Positions 23,839-35,036 of a stretch of 64,000 bases of DNA are shown here, in pieces; the stretch's first letter is position 1, and every line of letters begins with the position of its first letter. Where the stretch lies: NCBI GenBank assembly GCA_020916435.1, contig CM037088.1:54843217-54907216 (forward strand), given 5' to 3'. Made by a program: the position numbers and the translations under genes. Source of the stretch: Oxytropis ochrocephala (taxonomy: Eukaryota; Streptophyta; Magnoliopsida; Fabales; Fabaceae). The notes below the pieces were generated by a model. That model made no database searches. It saw only the letters and a list, made by a program, of their open reading frames with translations, and was not told the origin of the DNA.

Positions 23839-24156
23839 ATGAGTGGTGATTTTATCTCTCACCACATGTTCACCATAGTACATTTAGAGGAGAAAGAGGC
23901 CAAGAGGATTGCCTTGGCCAAACAAGCATCAGATTCAGCCCACTTTGGATTTGAGCGTTGTAAGGACCAGATCCGGGATGTCCATCCCGAGGTGCCTTTG
24001 CAAAGCCTGAATCTCTGCCATGAGGTTTTTGAAGAAAAAATAGTGAAACCTCAGGCCGGGGCTTCCTTGGATGAGGCCGAGGTAGTCTTTGCTCCCCTGT
24101 CTTTATTAGAAGAAAAAGAAGACGAGGCCAGCTCTGATTCTTTAGATGAATCTTAG
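23839..24156 (+). pseudogene. Carboxyl end of the antisense accessory gene, Tat element 2
   Basis: A 105-residue open frame: an Ala/Lys/Glu-rich helix (EEKEAKRIALAKQASDS), a central HFGFERCKDQIRDVHPEV motif, and an acidic Ser-rich tail ending SSDSLDES at a TAG stop. It runs plus, opposite to gag and protease of Tat element 2 (25178-30134), the same relation as the 7954-12360 gene has to pol in Tat element 1. It probably represents the carboxyl end of the same protein type, but the two pieces do not overlap enough to prove homology. Function unknown. Confidence 0.5.
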
Positions 24157-25177
24157 TCTGTTAGTAGTGATTAGCTCTTGTACTTTTCTTTTCTCGTTAA
24201 TGCATATACTTTTGATGTAAGAATTCCAACCATAATGAAATATAAGTTGGTTTTTAACTTAATTCGGCTTTTTACTTTTCTGTGATTGTTACGTTTGCCT
24301 TTTCTCGTTTTTTTGTTTTCTACACCGATTTGGATCAAAGCGATGCTGCGTGGTGAGGTCAACGAGAGAGCGAGCTACAACCGTAACAATCGTAATATAG
24401 CCAAAGTAAATAGGTGAGTAGGTTACCTCGATCTTTACTCCGAGGCCGTTGTGGGCCTCCGTCGGGCTCTCTGATGGAACATTGAGTTCTGACATCAAAG
24501 AGATCTTGGTACCGTGATCACTGTGGATCCGGGCCTTGGTACCAGGATCGCTGTGGATCCGGGCCTTCACTTCTTACTGGGATCGTTGTGGATTCGGGCC
24601 TTCACTTTGACCGAAGCCGCAAGGACTTCTTCCCCTGCCTTTTGGTGGAGATGAGTACCTCAGACACCAAAAGGGGAGGCACAATCGCACAGGGCGAAAG
24701 AGGGGGCGAAGCCGCAAGGACTTCTAACTTCGCCGTTTGGTGGAGATGAGTACCTCAAACACCAAAGTGGAAGGCACATCGCATGAGCTGAAAGAAAGGG
24801 TCGTTGTGGACTTGAGCCGCTGTGGGCCTCGCCAGCGCCCCACGACGGAGCGTGTGAGCTTGGAATCGTGGAGGACTCTCTTTGACGGCCTCGCCTCATC
24901 CCATCGTCCGCCGAGTGGCCAGCTCGGTGTCGGAGTCAGGGAGAGGGGTGTTGTATCGAGTCGGGAGTTTTGGTCGCCGACGTGCCTGTACGTTCGTGCC
25001 TGTAAAATTGACAAGAGTATTTCAACAATCTTTTCTTTATTGCAAAATTGGAAATATTACATCGTTGTTGGTATTGTGAGGTGTAGGTACCTCATCGATT
25101 ATCAGTGTATGTTCCACTTACTCCTTTCCCTTCTTAGCCGACTCCAGCTTACGAAGGGCCTCTTTCTCGGCACGACG
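24157..25177. repeat. Non-coding region of Tat element 2 with short tandem repeats
   Basis: No gene. GGATC-CTGTGGATCCGGGCCTT units recur three times at 24505-24613 (~37-bp spacing). A ~106-bp unit beginning GCCGCAAGGACTTCT and containing TTTGGTGGAGATGAGTACCTC occurs twice (about 24606 and 24712). The region replaces the reverse transcriptase, RNase H and integrase expected after protease. Confidence 0.65.
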
Positions 25178-25790
25178 TTATTCCTTTAGGCAGAGGTAGT
25201 GGCATCGCCTTGTCGCTTCGCCGTCTGCATGGATGGTCACCACTTCACCCTTTTCCGAAAAGAATTTCATTTTAAGGTGAACAGTAGATGCGACAACCCC
25301 GAGTTTGCCTAGTTGGACGCCCCACAATACAGTGGTATGGAGACGGGTATGGGAGCACGAGGAATCTAGTATTATAGTATTAGAAAGTTTGCCGTCCCCG
25401 TACATCACTTGTAGTTCGATGTAACCCAGGGGTGTTGTGCGCGAACCGTTGAAACCGGTGAGGCCCCCACCATCATAAGTCGAAAGGTCGGACTCATATA
25501 TTTTAAGCATGGGAAGTAGTTCTCTGAACAAGAGATCTGCCGAGCTTTCCTTAATCGACCAAAATCCTTTTGACGTCGGTGCCTGCCACTACGGCGGAGA
25601 TGATGAGGGGAAGCCATTTATTTGTCTTGCCATTGAGTAGGTCGGAGTCGTCGAACGAAAGAGGAGGTCTGTTGGATTTGATCACAACTGAGGCTACGCT
25701 CTTCCCGATGTCAAGTATGTCATTCCATCTCCTTTTCATGGAGCAGCGTGTCTCGCCGACCTTCAGGGAATATCCCCCCATGATTATCAT
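25178..25790 (-). pseudogene. Tat element 2 protease region (frameshifted)
   Basis: Aspartic protease region of a Tat-type gypsy element, which would cleave the gag-pol polyprotein. The piece 25551-25790 ends with ISAVVAGTDVKRILVD, carrying the catalytic Asp; the next piece (25178-25531) continues in another frame with FRELLPMLKIYESDLSTYDG and TTPLGYIELQVMYG. The frameshift near 25545 falls at the active-site D-(T/S)-G, of which the usual following Gly-Ser-Ser is out of frame. After 25178 no reverse transcriptase follows, so pol has been deleted. Confidence 0.75.
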
Positions 25791-26574
25791 CGCAACGGGA
25801 TGCTGGCGCTGTGACCTCGGTGAGTCCTCCGCCGAGTCGCCATCATCCGAGTGGCTTTGCTACTTCGTTGATGGCTGCCTTTAATTTCCGAGGCGAACGT
25901 TCCCTTTTCTTGTCATCAGCCTTGAGGTACTGCTACAACTTGCCTCGTTGAATGAGGTCTTCAATATCATCCTTCAGGACTCGGTAATCTTCAGTGTAAT
26001 GCCTGTGGCTCCTGTGATATCGGCAGTGAGTCTTCTTGTTAGTGGCGTGCCTTTGTGGTATTGGCGCCGACCATTTGACGTCATTGAATTCAGCATATGC
26101 ACACTCCTGGAGGATCTTGGTTTTTGACGCGTTCAAGGGCGAGTAATCGGTGAACCTTGAGTGCCACTCCTTAGAGCTCAGACCACCGTCTTTTTTGGAT
26201 TTCTCCTTTGCTTCCATGCCTTTTCCTGGGGCTGAGGTGGCGGTAGCTTCCACTGCGTTTATTTTATTTAATTCGTGTTTTGAAGTCGCGCAATTACGAG
26301 AATTATTAAAAAAAGTGTCTCATTTACTAACCTAAGCCAATCTCAACTAACCTGTTCAACTAAGTTGAAATGCCATTGTTTAAATTGAGAATGCGCGCGA
26401 ATGATCGATCTTTTCGCACATTCTTTAGTTGAATCTTCGTATTTGGGCCTAGTCGAACTTAATTGGGTTTATCCGAGTCGTTTCCTTGCAAATGGGCTTA
26501 TTCGAGTTGTTTTCTCATAATTGGACTCATCATTCGACTTCTTTTCTATTTTTATTATTTTGTCCTTATTTTGA

Positions 26575-26576
<2 letters not shown>

Positions 26577-26645
<69 letters not shown>
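26577..26645. repeat. (AT)n microsatellite in Ogre-like LTR
   Basis: A 69-base AT run at the same place in the LTR as the runs at 51915-51951 and 58699-58722, so the run length varies between copies of one family. Confidence 0.97.
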
Positions 26646-26648
<3 letters not shown>

Positions 26649-26906
26649 CAAAAAATATCAAAAAATTCTATTTAATTTTATTTACATTTTGAAAGTGTCT
26701 AATTGTCCAAAGTGTCCAAAAATACAAAAAATGATAATATTAAAAATACAAAAAATACAAATCCGAAAAAGGGAAAAAAATAGAAAATGGCAGCAGCAAG
26801 CTAGGGTTTCCAGCAGTTTCTTTCCAAGCTGCTGGGCCTGGGTCGATCCGCTCCAAAACCTGAAAAATAATTCAAATCGCAATTAATGCAAAAACCTGGT
26901 TTTTAG

Positions 26907-26914
26907 TATAAATA
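26907..26914 (+). promoter_or_regulatory. Candidate TATA box of Ogre-like LTR 26258-29048
   Basis: TATAAATA at the position matching the TATAAATA motifs at 52213 and 58940 in the related LTRs. It is the likely polymerase II core promoter by conservation; activity is not shown. Confidence 0.5.
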
Positions 26915-28341
26915 AGCGATCAACACACATTCCAAGACAGACAGAAGGAGACTGCGAAATTAATAGTAAAAAAAAGGATTAGGGTTTCACATTGAAACCC
27001 TAATCCACTAAACACAGTTCTCTCGAAATCTGAGATCTGAAAATTCAAGTAACGACAGCAGTTCAAAGACGATACAGTAACAGTCATAGTTCAACAGCGC
27101 AAGGAAACCAAAACAGAGGCTGGAGTAAAGGTAGGTTTTGTCAAATGTGTTCTTAATTCTGAAATCGATATAATGATGTTCAAACTTCATGTGTTCAATA
27201 GAGCTGTTTATGTCAAAAATGTATGTGCTAATAATATTCAAGTTTCATGCGTAAAAAAAATAAGATCAGATTAGGGTTAGTCTAAAAATAGATTCTTATC
27301 CATGTTCTGTCTCAAAAATATATATATGTGTTTTGGTTAGAGTTCATGAAATAGATTAGGTCTTGTTTAATCTTTGTAACTAGTCAATACCAAGTTCACT
27401 AAAAATCAAAAATAGAAGCTAAAGAATCAGCCAAAACATCAGTAAAATAGATCATAGTTTGGGTTTGAGTTCTAATTCAAGAAGAAAATATAGTTGCTGT
27501 TTGTAATTAAGCCTTTTTATCATCAAAACTGATTTTAACAAACCAAACAACAAACCAAGTTTGATAATGAAAAATAACCAGAATTAAAATGAGTAGGAGA
27601 GAAACCAGACTAGAGAAAGCTTTAAAAAACAAATAGAACAGTAAAAGACGAAGCAGCTGACATCGGTGGGGGTTCGCCGGAGCTCCCGTCGTCTTCTCCG
27701 GCGAACTCCGGCAAAGCCCTCTGCGAAAAGACCAGCAAACTGAAGCTTCAACCCTCCAAAACGAAACCAACGCCACTTACCACCATGAAACCGAGTGAAC
27801 CTCACCAAAACGCCGACACCCACCAAAGCTTTCTCTCGTGACGTCTCTCTCTCTCTCATCGACGACCGTCGCTCGAAACCATCCCCCGAAGCTTTTGGCC
27901 TCTCTCCTTACCCAGCAAAACCGGCGAGATTTTCGCGCCTCACCCATCTCGCAGTGGAAACCGGCGGAATTTTTCGTAAGCAATCTCACTCTCTCTCTAG
28001 GCATGGCTACCGAATGAAAGGGGGAAGAGGGGAAATGGTTTTTAGGGTTTTGATTTTTTAGGTTTGGGCTTATATAGTGTCCTTTTATTCTTTTTATTTT
28101 TTTTAAATGTTCAGAATACTATCTGCACCCACAATTTAATGCGCGCACCCTCCCTCACTTAACCCCAGTGTCGCATACTGGGCTCCCACATGCGAACTGG
28201 GCTTCCCTTTTTCACACCTCCTATTAATTATACAACCCCCTGCGACTAATAAAACTTCAATTTACAATTTTCACCCCACCTTTTTGTTTTAATTCTTTTA
28301 TAACTCAAACATAAATAATTTTTCTCTCGAAGTTAAATAAA

Positions 28342-28660
28342 CGGCTAAGTCGATTGTACAACCGGGTTAGTCATTATTTTAGGACCAATGAGATTCTGAT
28401 TCAAGTAATCCTAAAAACTTAATAAAATATAAATAAATCATTTTTCCATAAATAGGGGACTAAGTCGGTTGTACAACCGGGTTAGTCAGCGTTCTAGAAC
28501 TAATGAGCTGTACAGTTCAGGAGTTCTAGAATACCTATTCTAAAACCAACTCACCTCACATCAAACAATCTTCCTTCAAAAACCTCAAAAATATTTTCAA
28601 AAGTAGGGGACTAAGTCGGTTGTACAATCGGGTTAGTCGGGCCCCTAGAATCAAGTGAGT
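28342..28660. repeat. GGTTGTACAACC palindrome repeats in Ogre-like LTR
   Basis: Three units (about 28342, 28454, 28606), each with CTAAGTCGGTTGTACAACCG then GGTTAGTC and a CCAATGAG/CTAATGAGCTGTACAG segment. The same array has four units in the LTRs at 51551-53994 and 58348-60630. Confidence 0.85.
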
Positions 28661-30200
28661 CATGCAGTTCAAGGAATCCTAGGACCCCCGCACTAAAAAA
28701 CACCAACCCACAAACCTTTTTCAGGAAGAACTACGTAGCTTTGATTCCTCCATTGCATCTGGAGGTACGTAGGAGCAAGAGTCCACTCTTGTCAAGCACT
28801 AAAAACTAAAAATTTAAATAAGTCTTTTCCTCTATAAATAAAAGGGTAATTATTAATAAATCTTAATTAGTTAGACAAAGGATGTCGTGGGGTGCTAATA
28901 CCTTCCCTACACATAACGACTCCCGAACCCTAAACCTGCCTTGTCCTAAACATAAAGGGATTTTCCGAATTTGCCGTTAAACTAAAATTTGGTGGCGGCT
29001 TCCTTTCGAACTTCGAAGAATCCATTCGCGGATTTTTCGGTCGCTACAGCGCGCCTTAGGAATTCGTATAGAGTATTCAGAGGACGAAGTTCGACGTTGA
29101 CGTGGAATAAGGTTCCCTTCCTGAGGCCGTGTCTCATGAACATCATTCGCACCTCATCTGACACATTATGCACCTCACCAGCTTTTTTGTTGTATCTTTC
29201 AATATATTCTCTGAGGGATTCTGTTTGTCCCTGGCATATTGTCTGCGGTATATCTACGGATTTGGGCTTGAGCCTCGAGGCTATGAAGCGTGCCGTGAAG
29301 AGTTTTGCGAACTGGTCCCAGGATGATATGGACGCCGATAGAAGGTCTTTGTACCATTTCGAGGCACTCTTCTTGAGAGTAAGGGGGAAGAGTTTACAGC
29401 GCACTTCCTCAGGAGCACCTCGGTCGTCCAAGGTACGGTCGAAGTCGTCGACGTGATCATCTGGGTCGGTTTTCCCGTCGTACAAGTTCAGAGGAGGTGG
29501 CTTCTCCCAGGATTTTGGGATTTTATAGTGCTCTATACTTGGGACGTAAGGGGTTTCCCGTGAACGACATCCCTTTCCCTTAGACTTGCGTTTGTGAGAA
29601 GTCTTTTTTCTTGGAGATGAGCTTCGTGAAGAGGAGGAATCCGAGGATGAGTTACCAAGATCGTCTTCAGATTCTGAGCTGGGTGGAGACGGTGGAGTCG
29701 GAGGTTTACCTCGTCGCTTTTCCCTTCTGACATGTGAATCATAGGACGGGCAACGCGGTGGAGTCTGGCGTCGACGAGAGATGGCGGTTTGAGGCGAACC
29801 TGGTTAAGCTCGCACCGAGGGTTGAACGGTGGGAGTCCTGACTAGGGCGACCATTTCTAATCTGGATTGTTCTTGTTGAACCGGGTCTTGGCTTCGACTC
29901 TCCAACACATCTAACAAGTGACCGATGACCTTGGCCGAGTTGGCGATGATGATCGATTGGCTGCGCAGGTGGTGGAAGCAGAGGTCTTGCCGCGACCAGG
30001 GCGGCATAAACTTCTTCATAAGGTAATGTTTAGACGTGTCCTTCAGGGGTTTGGTCGGGCTGCGAGTGTGCTACGGCGCTGGCGGCCTGAGCTCTGGACT
30101 GAGCCCGAGTTGGGAGACATCCTCGGGGAGGCATGATTCGAGATGAGGTTACTTGAAAGTCGGAGGTAGAAGCAAGGTTGAGCGGAAGCGAACAATTGAG

Positions 30201-30218
30201 CTCCCACTATGGTCGCCA
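30201..30218 (-). other. Primer binding site of Tat element 2
   Basis: Minus strand TGGCGACCATAGTGGGAG, directly next to the LTR end at 30220. The TGGCG…GTGGG form is the type used by many Tat elements; which tRNA matches was not checked. Confidence 0.6.
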
Positions 30219-30219
30219 A

Positions 30220-30634
30220 TGTTTGGTCCTGGAGTTCGGGAAGTACCTTGTCCGAGGAGCTTGAGGGTCTTGCTTCGTAAACCTTGAAGATGAGAGTTAG
30301 GTCCTTGAAGATCGAGCTCGGATGGTTCGAGTTAGCCTTCGTCCCACGTCGGGTGGGGTGTACCTGCAGACAATCCGATGCCTAAGTTAGTATATGAGTA
30401 AGAAGAAATGTGCAAGGAATGAGGACTTACCTAGAAATGGTGGGTTGCACCTCTATTTATAGACGAGGTAAGTCGATTCTGAGCGTTAGATCTATTCGAC
30501 TGATCCTGACCGTCGGCACGGGGATCTGTGGTAAGCGTGCGGTTTCGTTGCTGCAGAGTGATTCGGGCCATGCCTCTGAAGCTGGTTTGGGCTAGGCCCA
30601 GTCCCTTATGGGACTTTTGGCCCAGGCTGGAACA
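30220..30634 (-). mobile_element. 5' LTR of Tat element 2
   Basis: A 415-bp LTR on the minus strand (TGTTCCAGCC at 30634 to CCAAACA at 30220), immediately followed by the primer site and gag. The matching 3' LTR should lie left of 23839 but I could not find it, in keeping with loss of that end. Confidence 0.75.
30453..30461 (-). promoter_or_regulatory. TATA box in Tat element 2 LTR
   Basis: TATAAATAG on the minus strand, about 170 bp inside the LTR from its 5' end and 240 bp before the primer site, a usual distance for the LTR core promoter. Confidence 0.6.
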
Positions 30635-30824
30635 AATCCAATCAAATATGAGACGCAAAGTAATGAAATTTTTGAAAGACCATCAAGTAAACATTATCAA
30701 ATGCCCATCAATAAAACTAAATATTCAGTTATGGAGCTGAATAAAATCCCGCAGTTCTGTGAAGCTGGAGTGCTCACTGTATGGAACACCTAGAACAAGG
30801 GAGAAAAAGGACTCATAAACTATA

Positions 30825-31145
30825 CTAGTATACAAGATAAATAACTACAATATATAGGACCATCAGAAATAAACAAACTAAAAGCTTGTTTGGCAGTCGA
30901 AACCATGATCTACAACATTTCAACAACCATAAGTATATCCTAATTCGCGAATAAGCAGTACCAGGATGAAAAAACACAAGAATACAACCTGCTAATATAG
31001 AATCAAAAATTGATCTTCTAGTATATGAATCACAAGAAGGCTGCAAAGAAAACACAACACTCTCAAACACCTTCATAACATTATCACACTTCTCTCCACT
31101 ACCATAGCTACAATCAACGAATCGACAAAAACCCAACCACGACAT
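30825..31145 (-). pseudogene. Fragment of a GT47 exostosin-type glycosyltransferase gene
   Basis: A minus-strand open frame matches the carboxyl-terminal part of plant GT47 (exostosin, MUR3/xyloglucan galactosyltransferase-like) enzymes: CRFVDCSYGSGEKCD, then VMKVFESVVFSLQP, DSYTRRSIFDSILAGCI and VFFHPGTAY. These enzymes add galactose or related sugars to xyloglucan in the Golgi. Only about 75 recognisable residues remain; after HPGTAY the frame shifts and the match is lost. Family positions usually Cys-Leu-Gln-Pro-Pro-Gly read Ser-Leu-Gln-Pro-Ser-Cys here. No signal anchor or upstream domain is present. It abuts the Tat element 2 LTR, so it is either a relic host gene or a captured fragment. 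Confidence 0.75.
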
Positions 31146-31229
31146 TGTTCAATAATCTTTCGCTTTATAGACTAGTGTAACAGAAAACCCCAATTTAAAG
31201 GGAAATCTTGAAGAGGATGTAAACTTTTA

Positions 31230-31436
31230 GGGTATGTTTGGGAAGGGATGACTTATTTTTAAATTCTAAATTGAGGAAGCTATAAAATGTCTCTAAATAT
31301 AAATGAAGTATGATTAGAAATTTTATATTTTTATTTATCATGTTATTCTCTTAATTTTATAAAATCTCAAATATATACAAAAATATAGACTAATCTTTTC
31401 TAAGAACTCCCCTCCCCTCCCCTCCCAAACATACCC
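31230..31436. mobile_element. Tourist-like (PIF/Harbinger) MITE
   Basis: A 207-bp element with inverted ends GGGTATGTTTGGGA and TCCCAAACATACCC and TTA duplications at 31227-31229 and 31437-31439. No coding content. It lies just upstream of the GT47 fragment on that gene's strand. Confidence 0.9.
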
Positions 31437-31439
31437 TTA

Positions 31440-31809
31440 GTCTTATTAAATGAAAATAGTTGGTTTCAGTGTCATTCGTTGGTCTGTGTGATGTTGTGTT
31501 TTTTCTCTTATATTATGGACCAAAAGGAGTATTGTTTTGAAACAAAAGAAATGAGAGCAATGAGACGCAACTTTTTAGAAAAGAGAGTGAAAAAAAATGA
31601 GTGATTGAAATATAAATTTCCAAACTTTCTTTCAAAATAGAAAAAATTTAAGTGGGACACTCTTCTTAATAGAGTTTTTCTTTAGACTCTTCTTATTGGA
31701 TAAGCATCACTTAATGGATCTTAAGTGGATGCCTAAATATTTTAAACATGTAGGCATTTTTTTTATATACAATAACAAACCTATATTTTATTAGTTTAAA
31801 AAAATATAA
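31440..31809. other. AT-rich stretch without genes
   Basis: I see no gene, repeat family or regulatory site that I can support here. Confidence 0.5.
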
Positions 31810-31819
31810 TTTGTCATAT

Positions 31820-34378
31820 GGCTTAAGTATATGTTACCCCTGCAAATATTATCATTATTCATTTACCCCCTGTAAAAAAAAGTTTTAAAATCAACCTTGC
31901 AAATATTAAGGGTTTCTAGTTACCCCCCATTGGTGCGCTTGATATACACACAAATGTGCAATTATACACAATCGTATATATCAAGTAATAAAGTGTAAGT
32001 AGAGTATCGTTCCCACGAGGATTGGATTAATTTACAAGTTTAGAATCAATAGTTTACTAGTGAAAGGTAACCACCAACCTACTCACAAATAGGTGATGTT
32101 GATAAACAAACAGAATGTAAATAAACAATAAAAGATGTAAGGAATCAGTGGAAAATGATAGTTGAGATGTTTTCACCAAATAAGTCACTTTTAAGAGTTT
32201 TGTGTTATATGTGGTGTAGGTACACTGGATGCAGCTGCATCAGTATGTGTCTTTCGGTCACTTTCTTTAGAGTTTCATTACAAGCTCTTATGATATTTGC
32301 TTTTTGCAGTAAATAAAAGAATTGTCAATTCAACTCTTGCCTCCTAACAATGATCCAAGTTGCTAAATAAGTTCACTCTTGTATTTGCATCATCCTAAGG
32401 ACTATGCTATCCTATGTCTAGGTTTTAGCATGTAATTAACAAAGTTTCCTTTATTAAACACTCATCCCTATTAGTTCTTGAGTTCTAATCATAAACCATG
32501 TCTGTATTTATGATTTGCATTCACTTTTAGTTGGCCAATTCTAAAGATGAATATGAAAGAGTTATCATACAAGAACTAAAATGCAAGCATCACATATAAA
32601 CACAATAACTTACTTAAAAGATCATTATAAGGTTAGAACATCTCAACTAATGGAATTTAGCTCATATTACTCATTATATAATAGAGAAAATCTGTAAGGA
32701 ACATGATAAAATGCGCAATATTACAAAAGAACTCAAAAAGATAGAGATTACTCAAGTAGGAGATCTTTTGCATGAGATTCCAAGTTGAAGTATTGCACCA
32801 ATTCCTTGCATAAGTTTCCTCCAAGTAGAAGTAAAGGAAGAAGGCGTCAAGTTCTTACTCACCTTCTTACAATTCAGAAACTAAAATAAAAACTAAACCT
32901 AAACTATAAATATAAAGAAAATAAGTGATCCTTTTAAAAGCTTGGATAAAGGATAATCTTTAGGTGAGGAGAAGTGGTCCTTTATATAGGCAATGAGTTT
33001 TCCTTCTATGGAGGGTTTGCTTGGGAGACAAGATTTAATCAAGATCAGCTGCCCATAGTTACTTTGCAGACCTCCCATCAAGCAAGTTGATCTTCACATG
33101 AAGTTCACATGGGGTGGTCCAATAAAGAAGTGCCACATGTCCTTGAGTGAGTGACATTCTCAACTTGTCTCCAAAAGTAGGCGCCGAATTTTGCAAGTGG
33201 GTCTGCTCCACATGACTAAGCATGACGTCACATATCAAGTGTTGAAGCATCAAATTGGTTCTTGGATGTTTTGGTGCAAAGTTCTGGTTTAACAGGTGTA
33301 GGCAGTGTAGGCACTCCTAGTGCAGGCAGTGTGGGTACACCTGAAGTAGCTGCACTGAACAAAACATCAAACCTAACAAGATATATGCATTTTGTCTAAT
33401 TCATTGTCCTAATCCATTTGAATCCTTAAACTGTTGTTTCTTTATAAATAAGCTATATTTACCTATTAATTTACTTGAAAATAAGCAATAACCTAAGTTT
33501 AATTGTATAAATAACTCTATATAAAATAGAGTTATCACCCCTCTGTTAATTTTCCATCCAAAAAAGAGTGATGTGGCAAACAACACTGACATCAGTGTTG
33601 ATCTCACTACCACATGTCACCATATTATTGGACCTATGTGCCACGTGGCACTGACACACCACGTCATCACCCTTGTCATCATTGACACGTGGCATTGGCA
33701 GGTGCCACGTCAGCAGCCAATAGATGGCCGCCATGTGGCGTTCGCATGAAAATGTGGGACACCTTGTTACTAAAAAAATATAGCTAGATTTTGGTTGCCA
33801 AGGGAATCGAACCTACAAACTCCTTGTGATGTTCGCTTACCATTACCACTAGTCCATAAAATTACTTGTGAAATTGTAGCCAACTAAAAATATATAACAC
33901 ATTATTCTAAGGGTTGTGATAAATATTTATAAGTGAGCTAACAAACTCAAGTGTTCATGTAGCCTAGTGGTAAGAACGGTTGTGTGTTTGTTAATGGTCA
34001 CGAGTTTGACACTTAGATTCTACATAATGTTTAAATTTTTTAGTAACAAGGTGTCCCACATTGCCAAGCATTTTCCACGTGGCAGCCATCTATTAGTTGC
34101 TGACGTGGCACATGTCAGTGCCACGTGGCATCGGATATATGGGGTGTTGACGTGGTCTGTCAGTGCCACCTAGCACAAATGGCAAATAATATGGTGACAC
34201 GTGTCAATGACGTCATTGCTGACGTCATCTCCGTTTGCCATATCATTTTTTTAACAGAAAAGTTAACAGGAGGTATCTAGAAACACTTAATATTTGCAAG
34301 GTTGATTTTAAAACTTTTTTTTAGAGATGGGTAAATAAATAATGATGATATTTGCAGGGGGTAATATATTTTTAAGCC
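31820..34378. mobile_element. Mutator-like element with long inverted arms
   Basis: Inverted arms of roughly 450 bp begin GGCTTAA and share GCAAATAT…TTTTAAAATCAACCTTGCAAATATT blocks. A 10-bp duplication TTTGTCATAT lies at 31810-31819 and 34379-34388; 9-10-bp duplications and long arms fit Mutator-like elements. Without the inserted LTR (31931-33537) it is about 950 bp and has no transposase. The inner arm ends carry tRNA-like segments (33795-33862 minus, 33957-34022 plus) and the arms hold several CCACGTGGCA words. Confidence 0.85.
31931..33537 (-). mobile_element. Athila-like solo LTR inside the Mutator-like element
   Basis: A 1607-bp LTR, minus strand TGATAACTCTATTTTATA … GCGCACCA, with imperfect duplication CCCAT/CCCCT (31926-31930, 33538-33542). 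It shares the minus-strand 3' region (CAATCCTCGTGGGAACGATA … GCACATTTGTGT) and the block around 32270-32400 with the LTR at 43694-45263. The Athila label rests on TGATAACTC ends and this 3' region and is inference. Confidence 0.75.
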
Positions 34379-34388
34379 TTTGTCATAT

Positions 34389-35027
34389 TCATTAAATGTG
34401 TTCTAACACATCATTAAATGCATTATTTTTACTGAGTACATATAAATTAAATTCTTTTCTTAAATATATTTATTGACACAATTTTATCATTGTTTTGTTT
34501 ATCTTGAAAGTTAATATTAAAAAACATCGACATAAACACGCTTTCCTTTTGAAACAGAATAAATATGAAATGTGTTTAGTTCTAGTTAATGAAATAAATA
34601 GAAAACTCTTTTTGACACAAAAAGAGAAAAATAAATAGAAAACTTTAAATTCTATTAGTATTATTATTATTATTATTATTACGCAAAATATTTAAAGTGT
34701 AATTTTTTATATTGACATACTATTAAAGTATAATTTTTGTTTATAGATGAAGTAACCACAAAAAATAGCATAACCTAAGAACTAGTTATTCTATCCCTTA
34801 TAGATTATTAAAGTGTAGCCGACAAGCCATTAATCTCTTATGTATATATACTCACAACATTGAATATTTATGTGTAATTTTATGAAAAGAAAAAAGTATA
34901 TAAAAGTTAAATGAAATCTCTCTAGTTATACAAGATCTATGATCATTTATTAAATTAAATTAATATTTAAAATAAGGGGCTTTTTCTTTTTTATCTATTG
35001 GAACTCCCATCTTTTACTTGAATCAAC
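34389..35027. other. AT-rich stretch without genes
   Basis: No gene. It holds an (ATT)n run near 34655-34680 and otherwise unique-looking AT-rich sequence. Confidence 0.5.
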
Positions 35028-35036
35028 AAAAAAAAA

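Larger units (their letters stand above)
26258..29048 (+). mobile_element. Ogre-like LTR inside Tat element 2 gag, 5' end trimmed
   Basis: A 2791-bp LTR that begins inside the family's 5' region (TTTATTTTATTTAATTCG; about 45 bp including TGTYATACCCC are missing) and ends with the full GGTCGCTACA. Shared blocks with 51551-53994 include AAGTCGCGCAATT near 26284, the (AT)n run, the GTTGTACAACC repeats and the GAACTACGTAGCTTTGATTC block. Flanks share only GCG. It is either a solo LTR that lost its start or a recombination product. Its 5' half and CT/GA-rich centre also resemble 16625-19032. Confidence 0.8.
25933..30134 (-). pseudogene. Tat element 2 gag, split by an Ogre-like LTR
   Basis: Capsid/nucleocapsid gene. 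It starts at an ATG at 30134 (MPPRGCLPTRAQSRAQ), runs through a Ser/Arg-rich region (SSSDSSSSRSSSPRKKTSHK, 29570-29660), then the retrotransposon gag domain (29049-29490: YDGKTDPDDHV, KWYKDLL, LREYIERYNKKAGEV, FLRRA). It is interrupted at 29048 and resumes at 26257 (VEATATSAPGKG, a Lys-rich part and the nucleocapsid CRYHRSHRHYTEDYRVLKDD), ending near 25933. Stops near 30029 and 29803 disable it. Joining the parts across the LTR restores RRAVEA, so the LTR came later. The primer site and 5' LTR lie directly upstream. Confidence 0.8.

Noticed and set aside
33795..34022. Real tRNA genes
   Set aside because: Only box-like words remain; no acceptor stem pairing was seen and they sit as inverted copies in a transposon.
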